Part shown: positions 1 to 9,171 of the stretch, piece after piece | Numbering within the stretch: position 1 is the stretch's first letter | Layout: each line of letters starts with the position of its first letter | Assembly (NCBI RefSeq): GCF_001294205.1 | Contig: NZ_LAQT01000037.1 | Span: forward strand, 1-64,000 | Reading direction: 5' to 3' | Length of the DNA stretch: 64,000 nt | From: Amantichitinum ursilacus | GTDB lineage: Bacteria; Pseudomonadota; Gammaproteobacteria; Burkholderiales; Chitinibacteraceae | Notes under the pieces: model-generated | Told to the model about the DNA's origin: nothing | What the model saw: the letters and a program-made list of their open reading frames with translations, nothing else | The model's database searches: none | Position numbers and translations under genes: made by a program

Positions 1-248
1 GGCGCAACGGGGCGCCCCCCGGTTTCAAAACATGCGCCGCAGGCTCAAGCGTTTAAAGGTTTAACACCACACAGCGGAATCCCCCCAAAGCGCGCCAAAA
101 CATCCGCCCCCAATCATCCCCACCCCATGTTTCAATTGTTAACACACCCATCCCCCCACGAAATCCGCCATTAACATTCCACGCCTCCAATACGACTCAC
201 AGTGCGGGCCACACCCGCACATCCTTCCCCCATTGAGGAGTCGTGAAG
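1..248. other. Leader region of the agl operon, no gene seen
   Basis: No credible coding sequence is seen on either strand. The stretch is C-rich, with some A/T-rich patches (for example around 50-65 and 130-150) that could hold a promoter or operator for the sugar operon. No regulator gene lies inside the window, so control of the operon is not visible here. A ribosome-binding site GAGGAG occupies 235-240. Confidence 0.5.
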
Positions 249-1520
249 ATGCGCAAATCCACCACCACCACGTTGCTGGCGCTCGCCCTGGGCCTCGCTG
301 GCATGAACGCTCATGCCGCGTTGGTCCGCATTGCGTGCGGCGCTACCGGGCAAGAGCTTGAGTTGTGCAAGCAGTCCGCCGATGAATGGGCCAAAAAGAC
401 CGGCAATGAAGTGCAGGTGGTGTCCACGCCCAATGATTCGAATGAACGCCTGGCGCTGTATCAGCAGATTCTGGGCAGCGGTTCCGACAAGGTGGATGTG
501 CTGCAGATCGATGTGGTCTGGAGCGGCTTGCTGGCCAGCCATCTGATCGATCTGAAGCCGTATTCCAAAGGCGTGGAGAAAGATCACTTCCCCAGCATCA
601 TCGCCAACAACACGGTGGGCGGAAAGCTGGTGGGCATCCCGTGGTTTACCGATGCCGGCCTGTTGTACTACCGCAAGGATCTGCTGGAAAAGTACAACCT
701 GAAGCCGCCGCAAACGTGGGATGACCTGGCCACCGACGCCAAGAAAGTGCAGGACGGTGAGCGCGCGGCAGGCAATGACAAGATGTGGGGTTTTGTCTTC
801 CAGGGCCGCGCCTATGAAGGCCTGACCTGCGATGCGCTGGAATGGATTACCAGCTACAAGGGTGGAGCGATCGTCGAGCGTGACGGCAAGGTGTCGATCA
901 ACAATCCGGGCGCGATCAAGGCGATCGATACCATCGCCAAATGGATGGGCAATATCGTGCCCAAAGCCGCGTTGAATTACGGCGAGGAAGAAGCGCGCGG
1001 GGTATTCCAGTCCGGCAATGCGGTGTTCATGCGTAACTGGCCGTATGCCTGGGCGCTGGCGCAGAAGGATGAGAGCCCGGTGAAAGGCAAGGTCGGCATC
1101 ATGGCCCTGCCCAAGGGCGGCGCGGACGGGCGCAATGCGGCCACGCTAGGCGGCTGGCAGCTAGCCGTGTCGAAGTACAGCAAAAACGCCAAGGCGGCGG
1201 CCGATCTGGCGATGTATCTCACCTCGCAGCCGGTGCAGAAAATGCGGGCGATTTCGGGCGCGTATAACCCGACCTTGCCGGCTTTGTACAAAGACCCGGA
1301 TGTGCTGAAAGCCAATCCGTTTATGGGCGATTTGTACACCACGTTTACCAGCGCGGTGCCGCGTCCTTCCACCGTGACGGCCAGCAAGTACAACCAGGTC
1401 AGCAACCAGTTCTGGAACGCCACGCACGATGTGCTAAGCGGCAATGGCGATGCGGCGGCAGCGTACAAGCAGCTGGAGCAATCGCTGAAGCGTCTGGCCC
1501 CGTCCGGCACCTGGAAATAA
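249..1520 (+). CDS. aglE: Alpha-glucoside ABC transporter substrate-binding protein (AglE/MalE-like)
   Basis: Periplasmic sugar-binding protein of the family 1 extracellular solute-binding type, expected to hand an alpha-glucoside (maltose, sucrose or trehalose class) to the permeases encoded next. An N-terminal signal peptide is clear: KS-rich start, hydrophobic core TLLALALGLAGM and cleavage after NAHA. The mature part shows family-typical blocks such as GIPWFTDAGLLYYRKDL and the MRNWPYAW segment. About 423 residues is normal. I prefer ATG 249 to the in-frame GTG at 243 because GAGGAG (235-240) is 8 nt from the ATG but only 2 nt from the GTG. It is followed after 3 nt by the first permease. 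Gene order matches the rhizobial aglEFGAK operon; the actual sugar cannot be read from sequence. Confidence 0.9.
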   Translation: MRKSTTTTLLALALGLAGMNAHAALVRIACGATGQELELCKQSADEWAKKTGNEVQVVSTPNDSNERLALYQQILGSGSDKVDVLQIDVVWSGLLASHLIDLKPYSKGVEKDHFPSIIANNTVGGKLVGIPWFTDAGLLYYRKDLLEKYNLKPPQTWDDLATDAKKVQDGERAAGNDKMWGFVFQGRAYEGLTCDALEWITSYKGGAIVERDGKVSINNPGAIKAIDTIAKWMGNIVPKAALNYGEEEARGVFQSGNAVFMRNWPYAWALAQKDESPVKGKVGIMALPKGGADGRNAATLGGWQLAVSKYSKNAKAAADLAMYLTSQPVQKMRAISGAYNPTLPALYKDPDVLKANPFMGDLYTTFTSAVPRPSTVTASKYNQVSNQFWNATHDVLSGNGDAAAAYKQLEQSLKRLAPSGTWK

Positions 1521-1523
1521 GCG

Positions 1524-2441
1524 ATGAGCACCGCCAGAGAACCGGTTTCGGTGATCGGGAAGCAGCGGCGGCGCCAGGCCTGGTGGCTGGTGTTGCCGAC
1601 GCTGCTGGTGCTGGCCGCCACGGCGGGCTGGCCGTTGGCGCGCACGATCTGGTTCAGCCTGACTGACGCGCAGCTGCAAGACCTGAGCGCGCGCCAGTTT
1701 GTCGGGCTGGCCAATTACATTGGCGAAGGCGGCATTCTGCGTGATGGCGAATGGTGGCATGCGGTGGGCAACACGCTGCTGTTTTCGGTTAGCACGGTGT
1801 TTCTGGAAACGCTGATCGGGCTGGGCGTGGCGCTGTTGCTCAACACGCCCTCGCGCGTGCAAGGCTTGCTGCGCGCGGCGGTGCTGGTGCCGTGGGCGAT
1901 CCCGACGGTGGTGTCGGCCAAGATGTGGTCGTGGATGCTGCATGACCAGTTCGGCATCATCAACGCCATTCTGGTGGGGCTGCATCTGGTTGATCGTGGC
2001 CTGGCGTTTACCGCCGATCCGCATCTGGCTTTTCCCACCATCATCATGGTCGACGTCTGGAAAACCACGCCGTTTATGGCGCTGCTGATATTGGCGGCGC
2101 TGCAGATGGTGCCCGGCGATTGCTACGAAGCCGCGCGCGTGGATGGCGTGCCGCGCTGGCGGGTGTTCCGCTACATCACGCTACCTTTGATCATGCCGGG
2201 CATTCTGGTGGCGATGATCTTCCGGTCGCTGGATGCGCTGCGGGTGTTCGACGTGATCTATGTGATGACCTCCAACAGCCACGTCACCAAGAGCATGTCG
2301 GTGTACGTGCGCGAACAACTGATCGATTTCCAGCAGGTGGGTTATGGCTCGGCGGCGGCGACCTTGTTGTTTTTCATCATCGCGCTGTGCACCACGCTGT
2401 ATATGGGCCTGACCCGGCCCCGACTTGATGCGGACCGCTGA
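1524..2441 (+). CDS. aglF: Sugar ABC transporter permease (AglF/MalF-like)
   Basis: Inner-membrane permease forming half of the transmembrane channel of the alpha-glucoside importer. Six hydrophobic segments are visible, starting with WWLVLPTLLVLAATAGW. Near residues 203-215 is the EAA loop that docks the ATPase (YEAARVDGVPRWRVFRYITLP, core EAARVDG). The length of 305 residues fits MalF-type proteins that lack the large periplasmic P2 insertion of enteric MalF. It starts 3 nt after the binding-protein stop and is followed by the second permease with essentially no gap, so the genes are almost certainly co-transcribed. Confidence 0.9.
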   Translation: MSTAREPVSVIGKQRRRQAWWLVLPTLLVLAATAGWPLARTIWFSLTDAQLQDLSARQFVGLANYIGEGGILRDGEWWHAVGNTLLFSVSTVFLETLIGLGVALLLNTPSRVQGLLRAAVLVPWAIPTVVSAKMWSWMLHDQFGIINAILVGLHLVDRGLAFTADPHLAFPTIIMVDVWKTTPFMALLILAALQMVPGDCYEAARVDGVPRWRVFRYITLPLIMPGILVAMIFRSLDALRVFDVIYVMTSNSHVTKSMSVYVREQLIDFQQVGYGSAAATLLFFIIALCTTLYMGLTRPRLDADR

Positions 2442-2442
2442 C

Positions 2443-3294
2443 ATGCATGATCACGATACCGGTATCCCTAAAAATCCATGGTCGGTGTTTGGCTATTACG
2501 TAGCGGTGGTGGCGGTGCTGATCTTTGCGCTGTTTCCGTTTTTTTATGCGATCAGCTCGTCGCTAAAGAAAGGCCAGGCGCTGTTTACCACCTCGTTATG
2601 GCCAGCGCATCCGTCGCTGGATAACTACATCGCCGTGTTCAAAGAGCAGCCGTTCGGCGCCAATTTGCTTAATTCGGTGATTGTGGCGACGGCGGTGGTG
2701 GCGTTTTCGCTGGGGCTGTCTTTGCTATCGGCCTATGCGCTGGGGCGGGTCAGCTTTAGAGGCCGCGGCACGCTGATGCTGTGCATTCTTAGCGTGTCGA
2801 TGTTTCCGCAAGTGGCGTTGTTGTCCGGGTTGTTTGAGCTGATCCGCTTTCTGGGCCTGTACGACCATCTGGGCGCACTGATGCTGTCCGATCTGATTTT
2901 TACGCTGCCGTTTACGGTGTGGGTGCTGGTGACGTTTATCCGCGATCTGCCCAAAGAGCTGGAAGAAGCGGCGGTGATGGATGGGGTGGGGCTGTTTACG
3001 CTGATCTTCAAAATCTTTATGCCGCTGCTGTGGCCGGCGATGGTGGCGACGTCGTTGCTGGCGTTTATCGCGGCGTGGAATGAGTTTTTGTTTGCGCTGA
3101 CGTTTACCTTGTCCTCAGACGAACGCACGGTGCCGGTGGCGATTGCGCTGATCTCGGGCGCCAGCAGCTTTGAGCTGCCTTGGGGCAACTTGATGGCCGC
3201 GTCGGTGATTGTGACGGTGCCGCTGATCTTGCTGGTGCTGGCGTTCCAACGCTACATCGTGTCCGGGCTGACCGCTGGCGCGGTCAAGGGCTAA
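2443..3294 (+). CDS. aglG: Sugar ABC transporter permease (AglG/MalG-like)
   Basis: Second inner-membrane permease of the alpha-glucoside importer. The EAA loop reads ELEEAAVMDGVG (residues about 170-181), the docking site for the ATPase, and the C-terminus AFQRYIVSGLTAGAVKG is diagnostic of MalG-type permeases. Candidate starts are TTG 2425, ATG 2428 and ATG 2443. I chose 2443, one base after the upstream stop, because it gives a normal MalG-length N-terminus; 2428 (14-nt overlap) is also possible. A cluster of palindromic repeats separates it from the glucosidase gene, which is otherwise in operon position. Confidence 0.88.
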   Translation: MHDHDTGIPKNPWSVFGYYVAVVAVLIFALFPFFYAISSSLKKGQALFTTSLWPAHPSLDNYIAVFKEQPFGANLLNSVIVATAVVAFSLGLSLLSAYALGRVSFRGRGTLMLCILSVSMFPQVALLSGLFELIRFLGLYDHLGALMLSDLIFTLPFTVWVLVTFIRDLPKELEEAAVMDGVGLFTLIFKIFMPLLWPAMVATSLLAFIAAWNEFLFALTFTLSSDERTVPVAIALISGASSFELPWGNLMAASVIVTVPLILLVLAFQRYIVSGLTAGAVKG

Positions 3295-3303
3295 CGCCCC
3301 GCG

Positions 3304-3564
3304 CATAGGGTGGGTCTGGACCCACCACCCAAAGCCATCAAAAAGCACGCCGAAGCGAACCGGGATATGGCATTGAATGGTGGGTCCGGGCCCACCGCCC
3401 AAAGCCATCAATCAATACGCTGCCTTTTGCATGCTTGCGTGCCACTTTGATTGGTGGGTCATGACCCACCCTATGCGACAAACGTCCCGCGGTGCTTTTT
3501 GCTGGCCGAGTTACGCACGCGGCATTGAATGGTGGGTCTCGACGGGGACGCCGAGTCCCACCCA
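3304..3564. repeat. REP-like palindrome cluster A (4 hairpins) inside the agl operon
   Basis: Four copies of the window-wide palindrome lie at 3309-3326, 3379-3396, 3453-3470 and 3531-3562. The first three are 18-nt forms such as GGTGGGTCATGACCCACC. The last is the long form: arms GGTGGGTCTCG and CGAGTCCCACC around a loop ACGGGGACGC. The left boundary is CATAGGG and the third copy ends CCCTATG. Inner flanks contain the shared AAAGCCATCA and CATTGAATGG motifs. The array splits the transporter permease genes from the glucosidase gene and ends about 5 nt before the AGGAG upstream of ATG 3578. Confidence 0.9.
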
Positions 3565-3577
3565 ACAGGAGCAGTAA

Positions 3578-5209
3578 ATGGCGACATTGTGGTGGCAAGG
3601 CGCGTTGATTTATCAGATCTACCCGCGCAGTTATCAAGACAGCAACGGCGATGGCATTGGCGATCTGCCTGGCATTACGCAGCGGCTGCCGTACGTGGCC
3701 AGCCTGGGCGTGCAAGCCATCTGGATTTCACCATTCTTTACCAGCCCGATGCTCGATTTTGGTTACGACGTGGCCGATTACTGCGATGTCGACCCGATGT
3801 TTGGCACGCTGTCCGACTTCGAGGCGCTGACCGCCCGCGCGCATGAACTGGGCCTGAAGGTGATTATCGATCTGGTGCTCAGCCACACCAGCGAAATCCA
3901 CCCATGGTTTATCGAAAGCCGCGCCAGCCGCGATAACGCGCGCGCCAACTGGTATGTGTGGGCCGAATGCAAACCCGATGGCACGCCGCCCAATAACTGG
4001 CTATCGGTATTCGGCGGCCCGGCCTGGCAATGGGATACGCGGCGTGAGCAGTATTACCTGCACAATTTTCTGGTGGGCCAGCCCGATCTCAATTTTCGCG
4101 AGCCGCAAGTGCAGGACGAAATGCTGCGCGTAGCGCGCTTCTGGCTGGATCGCGGCGTGGACGGTTTCCGCCTTGATGCCGTCAATTTCTACACGCACGA
4201 CGACCAGCTGCGCGACAACCCGCCGATGCCGCCGGGCCGTTATGCCGTGTCGGTGCAACGCAATAATCCGTATTCGCGCCAACGCCATCTGTACGACAAA
4301 AGCCGCCCCGAGAACCTGGATTTTCTGCATCGATTGCGCGGCGTGATGGACCAGTATCCGGGCTCGGTCACCATCGGCGAGCTGGGTGATGATGACCAGT
4401 ATCTGACCTTGGCGCAGTACACCAAGGGCCAGGATTATCTGCATATGGCCTATGTATTTGCGCTGCTGACGGCCGATTGCAACGCGCAGCATGTACACGA
4501 TGTGATCGCGGAATATCTGCGCGATGCGCCGCTGTCGCAGGTGTGCTGGTCGCTGAGCAACCATGACTTCAAACGTGTGGTGACGCGGTGGGCAGCCCTT
4601 GGCGGCACGCCATTGCAGCGCGCGCATTTGCTGATCGGCTTGTTGCTGAGCCTGCCCGGCGCGGTGTGCGTGTACCAAGGCGAAGAACTGGGCCTGCAAG
4701 AGGCCGATGTGCCGTTCGAACACATCCAGGACCCGTACGGCAAAGCGATGTGGCCCGAATTTAAAGGCCGCGACGGCTGCCGCACGCCGATGCCGTGGAC
4801 CAACACCGTCGATGTCGGCTTCAGCAGCGCCACGCCGTGGCTGCCGGTGGGTGAAGGCCATGCCGCGCTGGCGGTCAGCGAGCAAGAAGCCGATGCCGAA
4901 TCGGTGCTGGCGCATTTCCGCCGCTTTACCGCATGGCGTAACGCCAATCCGTCGTTGCAGATTGGCGATATCACGCTGTTGCCCACGCAAGGCGAAGTGG
5001 CTTTGTTCTTGCGCCGCAGCCCGCAGCAAACCTTGCTGTGCGCGTTTAATTTGTCCGATCAAGTGGCGCGTGTGGCCTTGCCCAAGGCCGAGGGCCGGCA
5101 AAGCCTGGAAGGCCACGGTTTTACCGCGCGCGTGGACGGTTATGAGCTGGTCTTGCCGCCGTTGCAGGCGGGTTATGTGCATCTGCACGGTTATGGAGAA
5201 GAGGCATGA
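3578..5209 (+). CDS. aglA: Alpha-glucosidase, glycoside hydrolase family 13 (AglA-like)
   Basis: Hydrolyses alpha-glucosidic bonds of the imported sugar. No signal peptide is present, so it should be cytoplasmic, consistent with its place between transporter genes. The (beta/alpha)8 barrel motifs are complete: QIYPRSYQDSNGDGIGDL at 13-30, DLVLSHTSE at 98-106, GFRLDAV with nucleophile Asp200, IGELGDD with acid/base Glu268, and SNHDFKR with transition-state Asp330. These positions match the Halomonas GH13 subfamily 23 glucosidase pattern (Asp202, Glu271, Asp333, from memory). The length of 543 residues is typical. RBS AGGAG is about 6 nt upstream. Its last codons overlap the ATPase start (ATGA). 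Trehalose hydrolase or oligo-1,6-glucosidase specificity cannot be excluded. Confidence 0.92.
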   Translation: MATLWWQGALIYQIYPRSYQDSNGDGIGDLPGITQRLPYVASLGVQAIWISPFFTSPMLDFGYDVADYCDVDPMFGTLSDFEALTARAHELGLKVIIDLVLSHTSEIHPWFIESRASRDNARANWYVWAECKPDGTPPNNWLSVFGGPAWQWDTRREQYYLHNFLVGQPDLNFREPQVQDEMLRVARFWLDRGVDGFRLDAVNFYTHDDQLRDNPPMPPGRYAVSVQRNNPYSRQRHLYDKSRPENLDFLHRLRGVMDQYPGSVTIGELGDDDQYLTLAQYTKGQDYLHMAYVFALLTADCNAQHVHDVIAEYLRDAPLSQVCWSLSNHDFKRVVTRWAALGGTPLQRAHLLIGLLLSLPGAVCVYQGEELGLQEADVPFEHIQDPYGKAMWPEFKGRDGCRTPMPWTNTVDVGFSSATPWLPVGEGHAALAVSEQEADAESVLAHFRRFTAWRNANPSLQIGDITLLPTQGEVALFLRRSPQQTLLCAFNLSDQVARVALPKAEGRQSLEGHGFTARVDGYELVLPPLQAGYVHLHGYGEEA

Positions 5210-6327
5210 GTCAGGTTGAACTGGTCGGCATCAACAAGCGCTTTGGCGAAACCACGGTGATCGCGGACGTCAATCTGACCATCGCGCCCGGCGAATTCTG
5301 CGTGTTTATCGGGCCGTCGGGCTGCGGCAAATCCACGCTGCTGCGCATTATTGCCGGGCTGGAAGCGCCGTCGTCGGGCGAGCTGCGCATCGATGGCGTG
5401 CGCGTTAACGAGATGGAACCGGCCAAACGCGATATCGCCATGGTGTTCCAGAGTTATGCGCTGTATCCGCATATGACGGTGTTCGAGAATATGGCGTTTG
5501 GCTTGCGCCATCTGCATTTGCCCAAAGGCGAGATCGACCAGCGCATCGAGGTGGCGGCGCAGGCGCTTAACCTGGCGACCATGCTGCAACGCAAGCCGAT
5601 TGCGTTGTCGGGCGGGCAACGCCAGCGCGTGGCCATCGGTCGCGCCATCGTGCGCAAGCCCAAGGTGTTTTTGTTTGATGAGCCGCTGTCGAATCTGGAT
5701 GCGGCCTTGCGCGTTAAAACGCGGGTGGAGATCGCCAAACTGCATCGCTCACTCGATGGCGTCAGCATGGTTTATGTGACGCACGACCAGGTGGAAGCGA
5801 TGACGCTGGCCGACAAGATCGTGCTGCTGCGGCCGCTGGCGGGTAACCCGGATTTGCCCAGCGTGGCGCAGGTAGGGCATCCGCTGGAGCTGTACCACCA
5901 TCCGGCCAATCGTTTTGTGGCGGCGTTTATAGGCTCGCCGTCGATGAATTTTATCGAGGGCGCGATCAGCGAAGTGACGGCGCACGACGTGACGGTAAAT
6001 GTGGCGGGGCAGACGCTGGCAGCGGCGGTGGAGGGGCAGGGCTTGCAGGTGGGGGCCAAGGCTACGTTGGGCATCCGGCCCGAACACGTGCTGGTGGGCA
6101 AGGCGGGGCTGACGGGCACGGTGGCGCACATGGAGCATCTGGGCGAGCACGCTTATGTGCATCTGGACACCGCGCTATCGCCGCAGCCGCTGATTGCCAA
6201 GACGCAACTGGATGCGCTGAAGCTGGGCGAGCGCGTGCAGTTCTCACTGCCCGCCACCGCGATGCATCTGTTCGACGCCAACGGCCAGGCCATGCGGCGA
6301 CAACAGCAAGAACCACTCGCCGCATAA
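5206..6327 (+). CDS. aglK: Sugar ABC transporter ATPase (AglK/MalK/UgpC family)
   Basis: Nucleotide-binding subunit energising the alpha-glucoside importer. Walker A is GPSGCGKST (36-44), the ABC signature is [14 protein letters not shown] (from 134), Walker B is FLFDEP (155-160), and the switch histidine is in VTHDQVEAMTLAD. The C-terminal third is a TOBE/MalK regulatory-type domain with SPSMNF and GIRPEHV motifs. The length of 373 residues is close to MalK (371). The start overlaps the glucosidase stop as ATGA, preceded by GGAGAAGAGG. It is the last gene of the operon; a palindromic repeat begins 3 nt after the stop and no conventional terminator is visible. Confidence 0.93.
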   Translation: MSQVELVGINKRFGETTVIADVNLTIAPGEFCVFIGPSGCGKSTLLRIIAGLEAPSSGELRIDGVRVNEMEPAKRDIAMVFQSYALYPHMTVFENMAFGLRHLHLPKGEIDQRIEVAAQALNLATMLQRKPIALSGGQRQRVAIGRAIVRKPKVFLFDEPLSNLDAALRVKTRVEIAKLHRSLDGVSMVYVTHDQVEAMTLADKIVLLRPLAGNPDLPSVAQVGHPLELYHHPANRFVAAFIGSPSMNFIEGAISEVTAHDVTVNVAGQTLAAAVEGQGLQVGAKATLGIRPEHVLVGKAGLTGTVAHMEHLGEHAYVHLDTALSPQPLIAKTQLDALKLGERVQFSLPATAMHLFDANGQAMRRQQQEPLAA

Positions 6328-6329
6328 GG

Positions 6330-6484
6330 CATAGGGTGGGTCGAGACCCACCATTCAAAGTGGCATGCCCAGATCGATGCTCGTGGACATGGCTTTGAAG
6401 GCTAGACCCACTACTCCAAGTGGCATGCCAGGATCGCTGTTGGTGGGTATGCCTTTGAAGGGTGGGTCTCGACCCACCCTATGC
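6330..6484. repeat. REP-like palindrome cluster B
   Basis: One inverted pair is bounded by CATAGGG and CCCTATG. Intact 18-nt palindromes lie at 6335-6352 (centre GA) and 6461-6478 (centre TC). Between them is a decayed half copy (GCTAGACCCACTA near 6401). A 60-bp internal duplication repeats TGGCATGCC at about 6361 and 6421. The cluster fills the gap between aglK and the convergent YihY gene. Confidence 0.88.
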
Positions 6485-6488
6485 GATC

Positions 6489-7382
6489 TCAAGAATGGTG
6501 GCCGGCGGGTTCGTTCAGCGGGCGGACCAGTTCGGCGTGGGGGCTGGGCTTGATTGATTCGCCGCGCACGGTGGCGACGGCGAAGGTCAGCTCGGCGCCC
6601 AGCAGCAGGATCAGCCCGGCGTAATACACCCACACCAGCAGCACCATCAGACTACCGGCCGCGCCGTAGGCGTTGCCCACCGAGCTATGGTCCAGGTACA
6701 TGCCAATGGCCATCTTGCCCAACGTAAACAGCACCGAGGTCAGCAACGCGCCGGCCAGCGTGTCGTGCCACGTGATGATGGCGTCAGGCAAGACTTTGAA
6801 AATGGTGGCGAAGACGGCGGTAAACACCACCAGCGAAATCACCGCTTCCAGCGTGTGCCACACCACCGGTTCGTGCGGTACCAGGATGGCGATGGCCGCG
6901 CTGGCGGTAAACGACACGATCAGCAAAAACGCCAGCGACAGCAGCAAGCCAAACGCATGCAGGCGCGAGCGCAGCCACGTCATCACCGCGCCATTGGGCT
7001 TGGGCTGCAGGCCCCAGATGCGGTTGATGGACGTCTGCAATTCGGTAAACACCCCGGAGGCGGACACCAGCGTGATCACGATACTGACGATGCCGGCGAT
7101 GTTGCCAAAGCCAGGCGCTTTTTGCGCATTGTCGATCACGGCTTTGACCGCATCGGACGCCTTGGGGCCCAGCAGATCATTCAGGCCGGCCACCAGATCG
7201 CTTTGATAATTGAGATTCAGCGACGCGCAAATCCAGATCATCAGCACCAGCAGCGGCGCAAACGACAAGGCGGAGTAATACGCCAGCGCGGCGGCGCGGG
7301 TGGTTAGCTCGTCATTGCTGACGCCGGAAATGACGCGTTTGATTACCGCGCCGAGAAAGCGAAAGGTGACTCGGGTGCTCAT
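6489..7382 (-). CDS. YihY/BrkB-family inner membrane protein
   Basis: Polytopic membrane protein of the YihY/virulence-factor BrkB family. The family was once annotated as ribonuclease BN, but it is now regarded as a transporter-like membrane protein of uncertain substrate. Family hallmarks are AAALAYYSALSFAPLLVL near the N-terminus, GIVSIVITLVSASGVFTELQTSIN, and GNAYGAAGSLMVLLVWVYYAGLILLLGAELTF near the C-terminus (each cited only as a landmark). Six hydrophobic segments are visible over 297 residues. I start at ATG 7382 (MSTRVTF); a longer frame to 7460 adds a low-hydrophobicity tail with no RBS. The gene ends against a repeat cluster and is convergent with aglK. Confidence 0.85.
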   Translation of the reverse strand: MSTRVTFRFLGAVIKRVISGVSNDELTTRAAALAYYSALSFAPLLVLMIWICASLNLNYQSDLVAGLNDLLGPKASDAVKAVIDNAQKAPGFGNIAGIVSIVITLVSASGVFTELQTSINRIWGLQPKPNGAVMTWLRSRLHAFGLLLSLAFLLIVSFTASAAIAILVPHEPVVWHTLEAVISLVVFTAVFATIFKVLPDAIITWHDTLAGALLTSVLFTLGKMAIGMYLDHSSVGNAYGAAGSLMVLLVWVYYAGLILLLGAELTFAVATVRGESIKPSPHAELVRPLNEPAGHHS

Positions 7383-7539
7383 GATGGCGCTCGTCTGGCT
7401 GGGGGTACGCTGCCAGTATCGGTGAGCGGCGTCACACCCGCTGCAAGCCAGCCGCGACACTGGCTGTAGGCAGGTTTCCCGTTGCGGCGTGGCGGATGGC
7501 CGGGGTTGTGCCAGACAACGCGGTGCGCCAGGCCGTCGC

Positions 7540-9171
7540 TTACAGGCGGAAGTGCGTCAGTTGCCCATCCAGCCCGCGCGCCAGTTGGCGCAAATCGCCC
7601 ACGGCTTTGTTGGCCTCCACCGCACCACGGCCGTTTTCTTCCGACATATTGGCGATGCGCTCCACGCTGCGCGCCACATCGGTGGCCACGGTCGATTGTT
7701 CGGTCAGCGAGGCCGAAATATCCTGGATAACGCTGATCATGCGTTCCGATTCGCTGCGGATGCGCTGGATGGCGGTGCCGGCCTCGGTGGCGATGGCGGC
7801 GCTTTGTTCGATCTCGCGCACCTCGTCGGCCATATGGCCTACCGCCTCGCGCGTGCCGGCTTCGATGCGCTGGGTCATCTCGCGGATTTCATTGGTGGCG
7901 GCGGCGGTGCGTTCGGCCAGTTTGCGCACCTCATCGGCCACCACAGCAAAGCCGCGGCCTTGCTCGCCCGCGCGGGCGGATTCAATGGCGGCGTTGAGCG
8001 CCAACAGATTGGTCTGATCGGCAATCTCGCGGATGGTGGCGACGATGCCCGAGATGCGGCCCGCTTCGTGGCCCAGTTGTTCCACGCTGTGCGCCACGGT
8101 GCGCGAATTGACCGCCATCGCGGTGACGCCGCTGACGGTGCGCTCGATGATGCCCGCCGATTCTTGCGACACGCGGCCCGCCTCTTGCGACACGTCCAGC
8201 GCCTCGCGTGCGCTGACCGCCACGTGGTTGATGCTGACCGTCAGTTGTTCCACCGCCGCCGCCATCGAAGATGCCGACGCGCCTTGTTGCTGCACGCTGG
8301 TCTCCACGCCTTCCGAAATCGTGCCGATCTTGTCGGCGCTGACGCGTAGATCGCCCGACGCTTGTTTAACCGCCTGCAACATATCGCCCAGCGTGTGTTG
8401 CATGGTGGCCAGCGCGCCCAGCAACTTGCCGATTTCGTCGTTGCCGTCGGCGCTGATGCGGTTGGTAAAGTCACCTGCCGCCGTGGCCTGCGCCACGCGC
8501 ACCGCACGCGCCAGCCGCGTGGAAATATGCCGCCCCAGCCATGTGGCAATGCCGAGGCCCAAGACCACGGCCACCATGCCGCCGCCCACCAGATTGATGA
8601 CGGCCCAGCGATTGGTGCGTTCGGAATCGGCCTGGCGCGCCACCAGCAAATCGGCTTCGTCCTTGGCGATTTCATCAAGCGTTTTGCGGATATCGGCCAT
8701 CAGCTGAAACGCATTGCCATTGGCGACGCGATCAACCACGTCGTTCATGGTTTTGGTGCCGGCGATAACGCCACGGCGCACTTCGATGTTGGGGCCCACG
8801 CCCTGGTCTTCGTAGGTGCGGTATTGCTGCTCCAGCGTTTGCAGACGCTGCTGCTGGCGCGCGTTGTCGGAGGTCAGTTCGCGGATGCGCGCCAGCGACG
8901 CGGCAAAGGTCTTGCGGCCCTCCAGCGCGGGCTGCAGAAAATTGTCCTTGCCCGACAACATATAACCGCGCACGCCGCTCTGGATGTTAAGCAGCGAGGC
9001 ATACAGCTTGTCGCTTTCGACGATCACCTGATAGCTGTGCTCAGTCCATTCCTGGCTTTGTTTGGCCGCGCGCGTGCTGTACAGCGACGAGGCAAATACC
9101 AGCACCATGATGACGATGACGGCGGTAAAGCCTGCATACAGTTTCTGGCCGATGGACAGGTTGGCAAACAT
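7540..9171 (-). CDS. Methyl-accepting chemotaxis protein
   Basis: Membrane chemoreceptor that signals through CheA/CheW to the flagellar motor. TM1 is near residues 10-30. A periplasmic sensor of about 150 residues carries CHASE3-like features ([19 protein letters not shown]). TM2 is near 190-210 ([18 protein letters not shown]), followed by a HAMP domain ([17 protein letters not shown]) and a long coiled coil. The invariant hairpin tip reads [20 protein letters not shown], followed by [18 protein letters not shown]. No C-terminal CheR-binding pentapeptide is present. Start ATG 9171 has AAGGA 9 nt upstream; a frame starting at 9201 lacks an RBS. It is a lone gene, so its ligand is unknown. 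Confidence 0.93.
   Translation of the reverse strand: MFANLSIGQKLYAGFTAVIVIMVLVFASSLYSTRAAKQSQEWTEHSYQVIVESDKLYASLLNIQSGVRGYMLSGKDNFLQPALEGRKTFAASLARIRELTSDNARQQQRLQTLEQQYRTYEDQGVGPNIEVRRGVIAGTKTMNDVVDRVANGNAFQLMADIRKTLDEIAKDEADLLVARQADSERTNRWAVINLVGGGMVAVVLGLGIATWLGRHISTRLARAVRVAQATAAGDFTNRISADGNDEIGKLLGALATMQHTLGDMLQAVKQASGDLRVSADKIGTISEGVETSVQQQGASASSMAAAVEQLTVSINHVAVSAREALDVSQEAGRVSQESAGIIERTVSGVTAMAVNSRTVAHSVEQLGHEAGRISGIVATIREIADQTNLLALNAAIESARAGEQGRGFAVVADEVRKLAERTAAATNEIREMTQRIEAGTREAVGHMADEVREIEQSAAIATEAGTAIQRIRSESERMISVIQDISASLTEQSTVATDVARSVERIANMSEENGRGAVEANKAVGDLRQLARGLDGQLTHFRL

Noticed and set aside
243-248. GTG start two codons upstream of the chosen aglE start
   Set aside because: Only 2 nt from the Shine-Dalgarno sequence; ATG 249 has ideal spacing.
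3377-3577. Small frames starting MVGPGPPP or MGHDPP-like peptides in the repeat clusters
   Set aside because: They are translations of the palindromes themselves and recur in every cluster on both strands, with no RBS.
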